From DASVSE01 sp036399715 (GTDB lineage Bacteria; Bacteroidota; Rhodothermia; Rhodothermales; Rubricoccaceae): DNA of 5,112 bases. Position numbers and translations under genes: made by a program. The notes below the pieces were generated by a model, which worked only from the letters and a program-made list of their open reading frames with translations, was not told where the DNA came from and searched no databases. Positions within the stretch are counted from its first letter, which is position 1; each line of letters starts with the position of its first letter. Location: the NCBI GenBank assembly GCA_036399715.1, contig DASWMO010000346.1, positions 1 through 5,112 on the forward strand. The letters run 5' to 3'. Below are positions 1 to 5,112 of this stretch, one piece after another.

Positions 1-566
1 ACCAGCCCGAGACGACGGACCGTCTCGCCGAGGTCACGCGCCAGCAGCTCCGGCTCCTCGGCGAGGACCCCGAGCGCGAGGGCCTGCTCAAGACGCCCGA
101 GCGCGTCGGCAAGGCGCTCCAGTTCCTGACCCAGGGGTACCAGCTCGACCCCGACGCCATCCTCCGGTCGGCCCTCTTCGCCGAGGACGTCCAGCAGATG
201 GTCCTCGTCCGCGACGTCGAGATGTACTCGATGTGCGAGCACCACATGCTCCCGTTCTTCGGGAAGGTCCACGTCGCGTACATCCCGAACGGGCACATCG
301 TCGGGCTGAGCAAGATCCCCCGCGTGATCGACGTGTTTGCCCGCCGGCTCCAGGTCCAGGAGCGGCTGACCGTCCAGGTCCGCGACGCCATCGAGCGCGT
401 GCTCAAGCCCGAGGGCGTCGCCGTCGTCGTCGAGGCCCAGCACCTCTGCATGATGATGCGGGGGGCCGAGAAGCAGACGTCGATGACGACGACGAGCGCG
501 ATGAGCGGGATCTTCCTGGAGAGCGCCGAGACGCGGGCCGAGTTCATGCGCCTCATCCGGAGCTAG
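1..566 (+). CDS. folE: GTP cyclohydrolase I (FolE), 5' end missing
   Basis: FolE converts GTP to 7,8-dihydroneopterin triphosphate, the first step of folate and biopterin synthesis; it is cytosolic and usually a homodecamer. The reading frame is already open at the left edge (first full codon at 3) and gives 187 residues before TAG. Counting from that codon, the N-terminal helical part with LLKTPERVGKAL is visible. The CEHH motif follows at residues 78-81, VQERL at 118-122, and HLCMMMRG with Cys149 near the end. By analogy with E. coli FolE, Cys78, His81 and Cys149 are the zinc ligands. His80, Gln119, Glu120 and His147 fit the GTP-binding and catalytic positions. All expected key residues are present. 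The family is usually about 190-230 residues, so only a short N-terminal piece is missing; ATG 198 is internal and not the start. It is the first visible gene of a tight three-gene + strand cluster. The family call is very secure. Confidence 0.97.
   Translation, partial: QPETTDRLAEVTRQQLRLLGEDPEREGLLKTPERVGKALQFLTQGYQLDPDAILRSALFAEDVQQMVLVRDVEMYSMCEHHMLPFFGKVHVAYIPNGHIVGLSKIPRVIDVFARRLQVQERLTVQVRDAIERVLKPEGVAVVVEAQHLCMMMRGAEKQTSMTTTSAMSGIFLESAETRAEFMRLIRS
559..562 (+). promoter_or_regulatory. Shine-Dalgarno-like GGAG before the GTG start at 569
   Basis: GGAG lies in the last codons of folE, 6 bases before the GTG at 569. It supports GTG as the start of the second gene and suggests translation coupled to the end of folE. 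It is the only convincing ribosome binding site in the window; the other starts have none at normal spacing. GC-rich sequence gives such matches by chance, so this is moderate evidence. Confidence 0.5.
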
Positions 567-568
567 CC

Positions 569-952
569 GTGGCCGACCCTCAGGAGCGGGCCCCGACCTA
601 CGACGGCCGACGGTTCCGGTCGGTCTCCAACGAGGCCGCCGGCACGCCCGGCGACGTCGGGGCCGAGACCGTGTTCGAGTACCACCAGGACGGGCCCGCC
701 GTGTGGGCCGTCTACCGTGGCGGGACCGTCGTCCGAGGCACGCTCGTCGCGACCGCCGACGCCGCGGGCGTGCTCGACATGCGCTACGCCCACGTCGCGG
801 CCGACGGCGCGCTGCGGACGGGCCTCTGCCGGTCGACGCCCGAGACGCTCCCCGACGGCCGGCTCCGCCTCCACGAGGCGTGGCGGTGGACCGGCGGCGC
901 CGAGGGGGCGGGCACGTCCATCGTGGAAGAAGTCGTGGACCCTGCCCCCTGA
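569..952 (+). CDS. Small conserved protein of unknown function in the folE cluster
   Basis: The predicted product is a 127-residue acidic protein with no signal peptide or membrane segment. GTG 569 is chosen because it lies 2 bases after the folE stop, has GGAG 6 bases upstream, and places the conserved block YDGRRFRSVSN at residues 11-21, near the N-terminus. Further recognisable blocks are ETVFEYHQDG (33-42), a beta-strand/turn pattern VWAVYRGGTVVRGTLV (45-60), LDMRYAHVAADGAL (69-82), CRSTPETLPDGRLRLHEAW (87-105) and SIVEEV (117-122). Alternating hydrophobic strands with Gly/Asp turns suggest a small beta-sheet or barrel fold. From memory, related proteins of about 100-120 residues are common in Bacteroidota and some carry the label 'n-acetylglutamate synthase'. 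No GNAT acetyl-CoA motif is visible here, so that label is not supported. The position between folE and a reductase hints at a pterin-related role, but this is only context. Confidence 0.85.
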   Translation: MADPQERAPTYDGRRFRSVSNEAAGTPGDVGAETVFEYHQDGPAVWAVYRGGTVVRGTLVATADAAGVLDMRYAHVAADGALRTGLCRSTPETLPDGRLRLHEAWRWTGGAEGAGTSIVEEVVDPAP

Positions 953-956
953 TCCT

Positions 957-1661
957 GTGGTCGTCCTCGTCACCGGAGCGAGCCAGGGGCTCGGGGCCGC
1001 CATCGCGGTGGCCTTCGCCGCCGAATACGGCCGGACGGCCCGGCTCGCCCTCGTCGCCCGTTCCTCCGACGGGCTCGCCGCCGTCGCCCGCGACTGCCGC
1101 CAGCGCGAGGCGACGGCCGAGGCGTTCCCGTGCGACGTCACCGACGACGCGGCCGTCGCCGCGATGGCCGAGGCCGTTACGGACCGCCTCGGCGTGCCGG
1201 ACGTGCTCGTCAACAACGCGGGGCGGTTCACGCCGGGCGGGCTCGCCGAGACGACGCCGGCCGCCTTCCGCGAGGCCCTCGATGTCAACCTCACGAGCGC
1301 GTTCCTCGTCACGCGGGCCTTCCTCCCGGCGATGCTCGCGCGCGGGACCGGCCGCGTCCTCATGATGGGCTCCGTCGCGTCGGTCCGCGGCTACCCCGGC
1401 GGGCTGGCCTACGGGGCCGCCAAGCACGGCCTCCTCGGGCTCGCCCGCGCGCTCCGCGAGGAGACGAAGGGCTCGGGCGTCGGCGTCACCACGCTCCTGC
1501 CCGGCGCGACGCGGACGCCGTCGTGGGACGGCTCGGGCGTGCCCGACGAGCGCCTCATGCCCGCCGAGGACGTCGCGTGCGTCGTCGTCGAGATCGCCGG
1601 CCTGTCGAGACGCACGGTCGTCGAGGAAGTCCTCCTCCGGCCCGACGCGGGCGACCTGTAG
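957..1661 (+). CDS. Short-chain dehydrogenase/reductase, sepiapterin reductase-like
   Basis: This is a classical SDR of 234 residues, a usual length, predicted to reduce a carbonyl with NAD(P)H in the cytosol. The Rossmann motif TGASQGLG is at residues 6-13, DVT at 60-62 and NNAG at 86-89. The catalytic tetrad Asn111, Ser139, Tyr152 and Lys156 (YGAAK) is intact. Arg35 after the second strand favours NADPH. GTG 957 is chosen because it gives MVVLVTGASQGLG, the standard distance to the cofactor loop; it lies 4 bases after the previous stop and lacks a clear Shine-Dalgarno site. The frame stays open upstream, but only as a shadow of the previous gene. The C-terminus (LMPAEDVA, then RTVVEEVLLRPDAGDL) closely resembles my memory of Chlorobium tepidum sepiapterin reductase, which ends with RTVVEEIILRP and GDI. 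With folE just upstream, a role in making tetrahydrobiopterin-type cofactors is plausible. The SDR call is very secure; the substrate is an inference, and a generic 3-oxoacyl-ACP reductase-like enzyme is the alternative. Confidence 0.93.
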   Translation: MVVLVTGASQGLGAAIAVAFAAEYGRTARLALVARSSDGLAAVARDCRQREATAEAFPCDVTDDAAVAAMAEAVTDRLGVPDVLVNNAGRFTPGGLAETTPAAFREALDVNLTSAFLVTRAFLPAMLARGTGRVLMMGSVASVRGYPGGLAYGAAKHGLLGLARALREETKGSGVGVTTLLPGATRTPSWDGSGVPDERLMPAEDVACVVVEIAGLSRRTVVEEVLLRPDAGDL

Positions 1662-1677
1662 CGCGGCTGCGGCCCGC

Positions 1678-3150
1678 TTACCGCGCGACGGTCAGCCGCT
1701 GCGCCGCCCGAACGCTCGCGCCGGCGACGCGGACGCCGTAGACGCCGGCCGGGAGCGCGGACACGTCCACGCCGATCTCGGTCTCGCCGGCTGCGGCCGG
1801 GCCGTCGTGCAGGACGGCGACCGTCCGGCCGAGCGCATCGAGCAGGTCCACCCGGACCGGCTGCGCGGCTGCGAGTGTCAGCACGAGACGGGTGCGCATT
1901 CCGGCCGGGTTGGGGCCGGCGAGGCGCAGCACGGACGCGCCGCGGGGCGCCTCGGAAAGCGCCGTGAACCCGCCGCCGGTCGCCGAGAACGGCCCGCCGG
2001 CGAGCGTGCCGAAGTTCGGGTCGAAGCCCAAGTTGCCCCCGGTCACGTTGCCCGGGACCGTCACGTCCGAGAAGAACGCCGTCGCCGAGACGACGAATGC
2101 CGATGCCGTAATCCTGCCGGGGGTGGCGGCGAGCGACACCGGGACGGGGAAGCCGAGCGCGGAGCGCGGCAGGACGATTTCGAAGCCGCTCCCGGTCGCT
2201 CCGTCATTGCGGAACGCGAAGAGGACGTCGGCGACCGGCCCCGTGCCAGCAGTCTGGTCCGGCGGCCCGACGGCGACGCCGCCGTCCTGCGCGGCCGCGC
2301 CGAGGTAGCCCGCCCGCGCGCTTGGCGTGCCCGGGAACGCGACGGCGTCCACGAAGACGCTCTGCGTGCCGCCGCCCGGGTTGAGCGCGAGTGCGAGGGC
2401 CACCGGGAAGTCGGCCTTGAAGCCCGGGTGCTCCGTCGCGCCGAGAAAGTGGCCCGCGCCGGGCGTCCCGCCGAGCGCCGTCCCGGCGGGCGTGCCGGTC
2501 CCTTGCGCGCCGAGCAGGAGTCCGATGCCGTCGTTGCTGCCCGTGTTGAGCCGGCCCGCCACCGCGACGACCGCGAACTGCTGCGCTGGGTCGCCGAGAA
2601 AGACCCGGACGGACGCCACGTCGATGGCGGGCCCGAAGCCGGCGTTGGCGTTCTGCTTCGTCGCCAGCGTGACGTAGGCGCTCTCGGTGACGAGACCGTC
2701 CACGGTCACGCCGAGCGGGCGGGGGCGGCCGCGGACCGCCCCGGCGGGCTGCGCGTCGGTCGTGACCTCGACGGTCGCCGTGCCGCCCTGGATCGCTGCC
2801 GAGACGGCGTCGGAGACGGTGAACGTGTTGAGGTCTGCCCCCCAGCCGCCCGAGCGGCCGTCTGCTGCGACGCCCGGGGCGAGCGCCTGCAGCAGCGCCC
2901 CCGTCGCCGTGCTGCGGATCCGCGACGCGGCGTACGGCGACGCGAGCCCGCGAAACTGTCCGCGCACGACGACGACGTCCGTGTTGGGCGCCGAGTTGTC
3001 CGTCAGGCGCACGTGGAACACGCCCTGCGAGACCGGCGCTGGCGGGACCTCGTCGCTGATGACGCCTACGAAGTCGGTCGTCTGCGCCCCGGCCGCCGCG
3101 GCGAGGGTGGTGATGGTGAAGCAGAGGGCGGAGCGGAACACGGCGCGCAT
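1678..3150 (-). CDS. Secreted CHRD-like protein with T9SS C-terminal sorting domain
   Basis: The product is a 490-residue exported protein. The ATG at 3150 is chosen because it is followed at once by a signal peptide: Arg2/Arg6, a hydrophobic run to about residue 20, and a likely cut after AGA at residue 22. The frame is open further upstream, but that extension is Arg/Pro-rich shadow sequence. Residues about 26-145 look like a CHRD domain (HVRLTDN, FRGL, TFTVSDAVSAAIQGG, then VEVTTDAQPAGAVRGRPRP). Residues about 146-395 form a Gly/Ala-rich beta region starting VDGLVTESAY, of a kind seen in other surface proteins of this phylum. Residues about 405-490 are a type IX sorting domain: GPNPAG, VRVDLLDALGRTVAVLHDG, then LPAGVYGVRVAG. 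The protein should therefore cross the inner membrane by Sec and the outer membrane by T9SS, ending on the surface or outside the cell. It converges on the reductase gene with a 16-base gap. Its actual role is unknown. Confidence 0.88.
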   Translation of the reverse strand: MRAVFRSALCFTITTLAAAAGAQTTDFVGVISDEVPPAPVSQGVFHVRLTDNSAPNTDVVVVRGQFRGLASPYAASRIRSTATGALLQALAPGVAADGRSGGWGADLNTFTVSDAVSAAIQGGTATVEVTTDAQPAGAVRGRPRPLGVTVDGLVTESAYVTLATKQNANAGFGPAIDVASVRVFLGDPAQQFAVVAVAGRLNTGSNDGIGLLLGAQGTGTPAGTALGGTPGAGHFLGATEHPGFKADFPVALALALNPGGGTQSVFVDAVAFPGTPSARAGYLGAAAQDGGVAVGPPDQTAGTGPVADVLFAFRNDGATGSGFEIVLPRSALGFPVPVSLAATPGRITASAFVVSATAFFSDVTVPGNVTGGNLGFDPNFGTLAGGPFSATGGGFTALSEAPRGASVLRLAGPNPAGMRTRLVLTLAAAQPVRVDLLDALGRTVAVLHDGPAAAGETEIGVDVSALPAGVYGVRVAGASVRAAQRLTVAR

Positions 3151-3173
3151 TGCGGGCGGGGAGGGCGGGCCGC

Positions 3174-3202
3174 AATATGGGAACGGGCGACTCGCCCCGC
3201 AA
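3174..3202 (-). promoter_or_regulatory. Candidate promoter for the T9SS-sorted protein
   Basis: Read on the - strand, TTGCGG (3197-3202) and CATATT (3174-3179) are separated by exactly 17 bases, like the -35 and -10 boxes of a sigma-70 promoter. The -10-like box ends 23 bases before the ATG at 3150, leaving a short leader. It is the only AT-rich hexamer in the divergent region. Bacteroidota often use a different -33/-7 consensus, which I do not see here, so the call is tentative. Confidence 0.3.
3185..3197. repeat. Short palindrome inside the candidate promoter spacer
   Basis: GGGCGACTCGCCC consists of two perfect 6-base arms around a single central C. It fills much of the spacer between the putative -35 and -10 boxes of the - strand gene, touching the -35 box at 3197. 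Such a place would suit a repressor site. A palindrome of this size is not rare in DNA this GC-rich, so function is only a guess. Confidence 0.3.
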
Positions 3203-3371
3203 GGCGCGCCGCCCGATGCGAGTCGCCAGAGCCGTGGCTTCAGACGCCGCACGCTGGGCGGTTGGCACCGACCCGCGCCGGGTACGCGTCGGGACGGCCC
3301 TGCTCTGGCCACGGGCGTGTGGGACCCTGGAGTCGGCCGGTGCGTCGGAACGGCCCCTCACTTCCACGCCC

Positions 3372-3671
3372 ATGCCCGACGACACGCCGCCCGACGACGT
3401 CCAGCACGACGATGCTCAGCACCGCTTCACGCTCGCCACCGACGAGGGCGAGGCTGAACTGGTGTACCTCCTCGACCCGGACGGCCGGACGATCTTCGCG
3501 CATACCATCGTGCCTGAGTCGGCCGAGGGGCAGGGCGTCGGGTCGCGGCTCGTGCGCGGCGCGCTCGCCGAGGCGCGCCGTCTCGGGTGGACGGTCGTCC
3601 CGCAGTGCCCGTTCGTCGCGGCCTATCTGGACCGGCATCCCGAGGACGGGGACGGGATCGTAGCGGTGTAG
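3372..3671 (+). CDS. Small GNAT-fold N-acetyltransferase-like protein (NATD1/YjdJ type)
   Basis: The product is 99 residues, the usual size for this minimal GNAT family, which is about half a normal GNAT enzyme. ATG 3372 is chosen because the upstream frame is Arg-rich shadow and the family core begins soon after. After an acidic tail (residues 1-15, rich in Asp and His) come FTLATDEGEAELVYLL (19-34) and HTIVPESAEGQGVGSRLV (44-61), the latter holding the acetyl-CoA pyrophosphate loop EGQGVG. Next are helix residues 62-72 and VVPQCPFVAAYLDRHPE (75-91), with the conserved PxCPF and Cys79. Family members probably bind acetyl-CoA, but their acceptor substrates are largely unknown. There is no signal peptide. 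The gene is divergent from the T9SS protein and is followed by a structured 103-base gap before rarA, so it may be a single-gene unit. The family assignment is strong; the activity is not demonstrated. Confidence 0.9.
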   Translation: MPDDTPPDDVQHDDAQHRFTLATDEGEAELVYLLDPDGRTIFAHTIVPESAEGQGVGSRLVRGALAEARRLGWTVVPQCPFVAAYLDRHPEDGDGIVAV

Positions 3672-3684
3672 CGCTTCTCGGAAG

Positions 3685-3722
3685 GGCTAGGCATGTCTGG
3701 AGACGACCCGTCTTGCATAGCC
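3685..3722 (+). terminator. Possible imperfect stem-loop terminator after the GNAT-like gene
   Basis: Starting 14 bases after the GNAT stop, GGCTA (3685-3689) pairs with TAGCC (3718-3722) and GCA (3691-3693) pairs with TGC (3714-3716), with one G/A mismatch between them. An inner hairpin AGACG-ACC-CGTCT (3701-3713) abuts the outer stem directly. No T-run follows, so it is not a classical intrinsic terminator; the position after a stop codon is the main argument. An alternative pairing GTCT-GG-AGAC (3695-3704) excludes the inner hairpin. Confidence 0.35.
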
Positions 3723-3723
3723 G

Positions 3724-3760
3724 CGCCCCGGCGTTCGCCGGGAGCCCGCCGGCCGGGGCG
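3724..3760 (+). repeat. 9-base inverted repeat just upstream of rarA
   Basis: CGCCCCGGC (3724-3732) and GCCGGGGCG (3752-3760) are perfect reverse complements with a 19-base loop. A competing smaller hairpin, CCCGGC-GTTC-GCCGGG (3727-3742), uses the left arm. The right arm ends 14 bases before the rarA ATG, so the structure would lie in the rarA leader if transcription starts upstream. It could be a terminator part, a leader structure or GC-driven chance; no T-run follows. Confidence 0.35.
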
Positions 3761-3774
3761 GGCGTTCGGGACCG

Positions 3775-5112
3775 ATGCCCGATGACCTCTTCGACGCCGC
3801 GGCCGATGCCCGCCGCGCCCGCTCCGCCCCGCTCGCCGACCGCCTCCGCCCGCGCACGCTCGACGAGTTCGTCGGGCAGGGCCACATTCTCGGCCCGGGG
3901 ACGCTTCTGCGCCGTGCCGTCGAGGCGGACCGCGTGACGAGCTTGCTCCTGTTCGGGCCGCCCGGAACGGGCAAGACGACGCTCGCGCGCATCGTCGCCG
4001 GGACTACGCGCAAGCACTTCGCGAGCCTCAACGCCGTCCTCGCGGGCGTGAAGGACATCCGCGAGCAGGTGGATGCCGCGCGCGAGCGCCTGCGCCTCCA
4101 CGGCCAGGGCACGATCCTGTTCGTGGACGAGGTGCACCGCTTCAACAAGGCGCAGCAGGACGCCCTCCTGCCGCACGTCGAGAACGGGACTGTCGTGTTC
4201 ATCGGCGCGACGACCGAGAACCCGTACTTCGAGGTCAACAAAGCGCTCGTCTCGCGGAGTCGCATCTTCGAACTGCGGCCGCTCACCGAGGAGGACCTCC
4301 GGGGTGTCGTCCGGCAGGCCCTCGCGGACGCCGAGCGCGGCTACGGCAACCGCCGCGTCGTCATTGACGACGACGCGCTCGCCCACCTCGTCAACACGGC
4401 CAACGGCGACGCGCGGTCGCTGCTCGGCGCGCTGGAGCTTGCCGTCGAGACGACGCCGCCCGAGTCGGACGGGCCGCATGCCGGGGCCGTCCACGTCTCC
4501 CTCGCCGTCGCCGAGGACTCCATCCAGCGCCGGGCGGTGCTCTACGACAAGGACGGCGATTCGCACTACGACGCCGTCTCGGCGTTCATCAAGTCGCTCC
4601 GCGGCTCCGACCCCGACGCGGCGCTCTACTGGATGGCGCGGATGATCTACGCCGGCGAGGACCCGCGCTTCGTGATGCGTCGGATGCTCATCTTTGCCTG
4701 CGAGGACGTCGGGATGGCCGATCCGAACGCGGTCCGGACGGCTGTCGCCTGCCAGCAGGCGTTCGACGTCGTCGGGATGCCCGAGGGGCGGTTCATGCTC
4801 GCCGAGTGCTGCCTCTACCTCGCGACGGCGCCGAAGTCCAACTCGGCGTTCGCCTTCTTCGCGGCCCTGGAGCACGTCGAGAAGGAGCCGACGGGCGACG
4901 TCCCGAACCCGCTCAAGGACGCGAACCGCGACAAGAAGGGGCTCGGCCACGGCGAGGGCTACAAGTACCCGCACGCGTACCGCGACCACTACGTCCCCGA
5001 GCAGTACCTCCCGGGCGGGATGCAGGGGACGTACTTCTACGAGCCCTCGGATCAGGGCTACGAGGCGCGCGTCGCGGGTCGGCTGGCGGACCTGCGCGCG
5101 CGCGACGCCGAG
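3775..5112 (+). CDS. rarA: Replication-associated recombination protein A (AAA+ ATPase RarA/MgsA), 3' end missing
   Basis: RarA is a cytosolic homotetrameric AAA+ ATPase related to clamp-loader subunits and to eukaryotic WRNIP1/Mgs1; it acts on DNA ends and stalled replication forks and interacts with SSB. ATG 3775 gives 446 residues to the window end without a stop. Residues 18-40 (APLADRLRPRTLDEFVGQGH) are the family N-terminus. Walker A GPPGTGKT is at 61-68, Walker B ILFVDEVHRF at 114-123, sensor 1 GATTENP at 144-150, the arginine-finger segment SRSR at 160-163 and sensor 2 DARSLL at 212-217. The C-terminal tetramerisation part is also present: HYDAVSAFIKSLRGSDPDAALYW (264-286), MLIFACEDVGMADP (304-317) and KYPHAYRDHY to FYEPSDQGYE (397-430). 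The usual length is about 430-450 residues, so little is probably missing, although longer versions exist. No Shine-Dalgarno site precedes the ATG. All ATPase motifs are intact. Confidence 0.96.
   Translation, partial: MPDDLFDAAADARRARSAPLADRLRPRTLDEFVGQGHILGPGTLLRRAVEADRVTSLLLFGPPGTGKTTLARIVAGTTRKHFASLNAVLAGVKDIREQVDAARERLRLHGQGTILFVDEVHRFNKAQQDALLPHVENGTVVFIGATTENPYFEVNKALVSRSRIFELRPLTEEDLRGVVRQALADAERGYGNRRVVIDDDALAHLVNTANGDARSLLGALELAVETTPPESDGPHAGAVHVSLAVAEDSIQRRAVLYDKDGDSHYDAVSAFIKSLRGSDPDAALYWMARMIYAGEDPRFVMRRMLIFACEDVGMADPNAVRTAVACQQAFDVVGMPEGRFMLAECCLYLATAPKSNSAFAFFAALEHVEKEPTGDVPNPLKDANRDKKGLGHGEGYKYPHAYRDHYVPEQYLPGGMQGTYFYEPSDQGYEARVAGRLADLRARDAE

Larger units (their letters stand above)
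3151..3371. other. Divergent intergenic region between the T9SS protein and the GNAT-like gene
   Basis: These 221 bases separate two divergent starts and should hold promoters for both. The only AT-rich island is around 3173-3179, next to the - strand gene. On the + strand side nothing matches a convincing promoter: TTGGCA at 3262 with TACGCG at 3283 has a poor 15-base spacer. No ribosome binding site stands directly before ATG 3372. The open frames across the region on both strands have the Arg/Pro/Ala-rich make-up of non-coding GC-rich DNA, and no extra gene is supported. Confidence 0.6.

Noticed and set aside
198..200. ATG 198 as the folE start
   Set aside because: The upstream frame encodes the conserved FolE N-terminal region (LLKTPERVGKAL), so the gene begins left of the window.
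563..1363. Long - strand open frame of 266 codons opposite the small protein and SDR genes
   Set aside because: It is Arg/Pro/Ala/Ser-rich with no recognisable domain, and it lies antisense to two genes with clear family motifs. Such frames are expected in very GC-rich DNA.
1623..1634. GAGGA-AG-TCCTC inverted repeat as a terminator of the SDR
   Set aside because: It lies within the conserved coding sequence for VVEEVLL and is explained by codon choice.
3262..3288. TTGGCA and TACGCG as a + strand promoter for the GNAT-like gene
   Set aside because: The 15-base spacer is short and the -10 box is a poor match, so it is no better than chance in this composition.
3151..3312. N-terminal extension of the T9SS protein upstream of ATG 3150
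   Set aside because: The added 54 residues are Arg/Pro-rich and would bury the signal peptide inside the protein.
1807..3663. Long + strand open frame of 618 codons opposite the T9SS protein
   Set aside because: The product is Arg/Glu/Gly-rich low-complexity sequence. The - strand frame has a signal peptide and a T9SS sorting domain, so the + strand frame is a shadow.
3427..4989. Long - strand open frame of 520 codons opposite the GNAT-like gene and rarA
   Set aside because: It is antisense to rarA, whose Walker and sensor motifs are intact; its Arg/Val/Glu-rich composition is typical of a mirror frame.

Overview
The window is a very GC-rich stretch (strong G/C bias at third codon positions, long open frames on both strands) carrying six genes, two of them cut by the window edges. 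It probably comes from a high-GC member of the Bacteroidota/Rhodothermota group, such as a Rubricoccus-, Rubrivirga- or Salinibacter-like marine bacterium. The evidence is a secreted protein ending in a typical type IX secretion (T9SS) C-terminal sorting domain, the near absence of Shine-Dalgarno sequences, and the family flavour of the other genes. The taxonomic call is an inference from these features.

Region 1 (1-1661, + strand) is a compact three-gene cluster: the 3' part of folE (GTP cyclohydrolase I), a 127-residue uncharacterised protein starting with GTG 2 bases after the folE stop, and a short-chain dehydrogenase/reductase starting with GTG 4 bases further on. The reductase keeps the full SDR catalytic set. 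Its C-terminus strongly recalls the sepiapterin reductase of Chlorobium tepidum. Its place behind folE suggests that the cluster makes a reduced, biopterin-like pterin rather than only folate. The 6-pyruvoyl-tetrahydropterin synthase such a route needs is not in the window.

Region 2 (1678-3150, - strand) is a convergent gene for a 490-residue secreted protein: signal peptide, CHRD-like domain, a beta-rich middle region and a T9SS sorting domain. It ends only 16 bases from the reductase stop. A candidate promoter lies just upstream of it, with a small palindrome inside the spacer.

Region 3 (3372-5112, + strand) holds a 99-residue GNAT-like protein of the small NATD1/YjdJ type and then rarA (mgsA), a AAA+ ATPase of replication-fork maintenance, which runs off the right edge. 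The 103-base gap between them is unusually rich in inverted repeats. No RNA genes, mobile elements or CRISPR arrays were seen. Most of the window is ordinary chromosomal housekeeping sequence. The points most worth following are the pterin cluster, with its small middle protein, and the structured gap before rarA.
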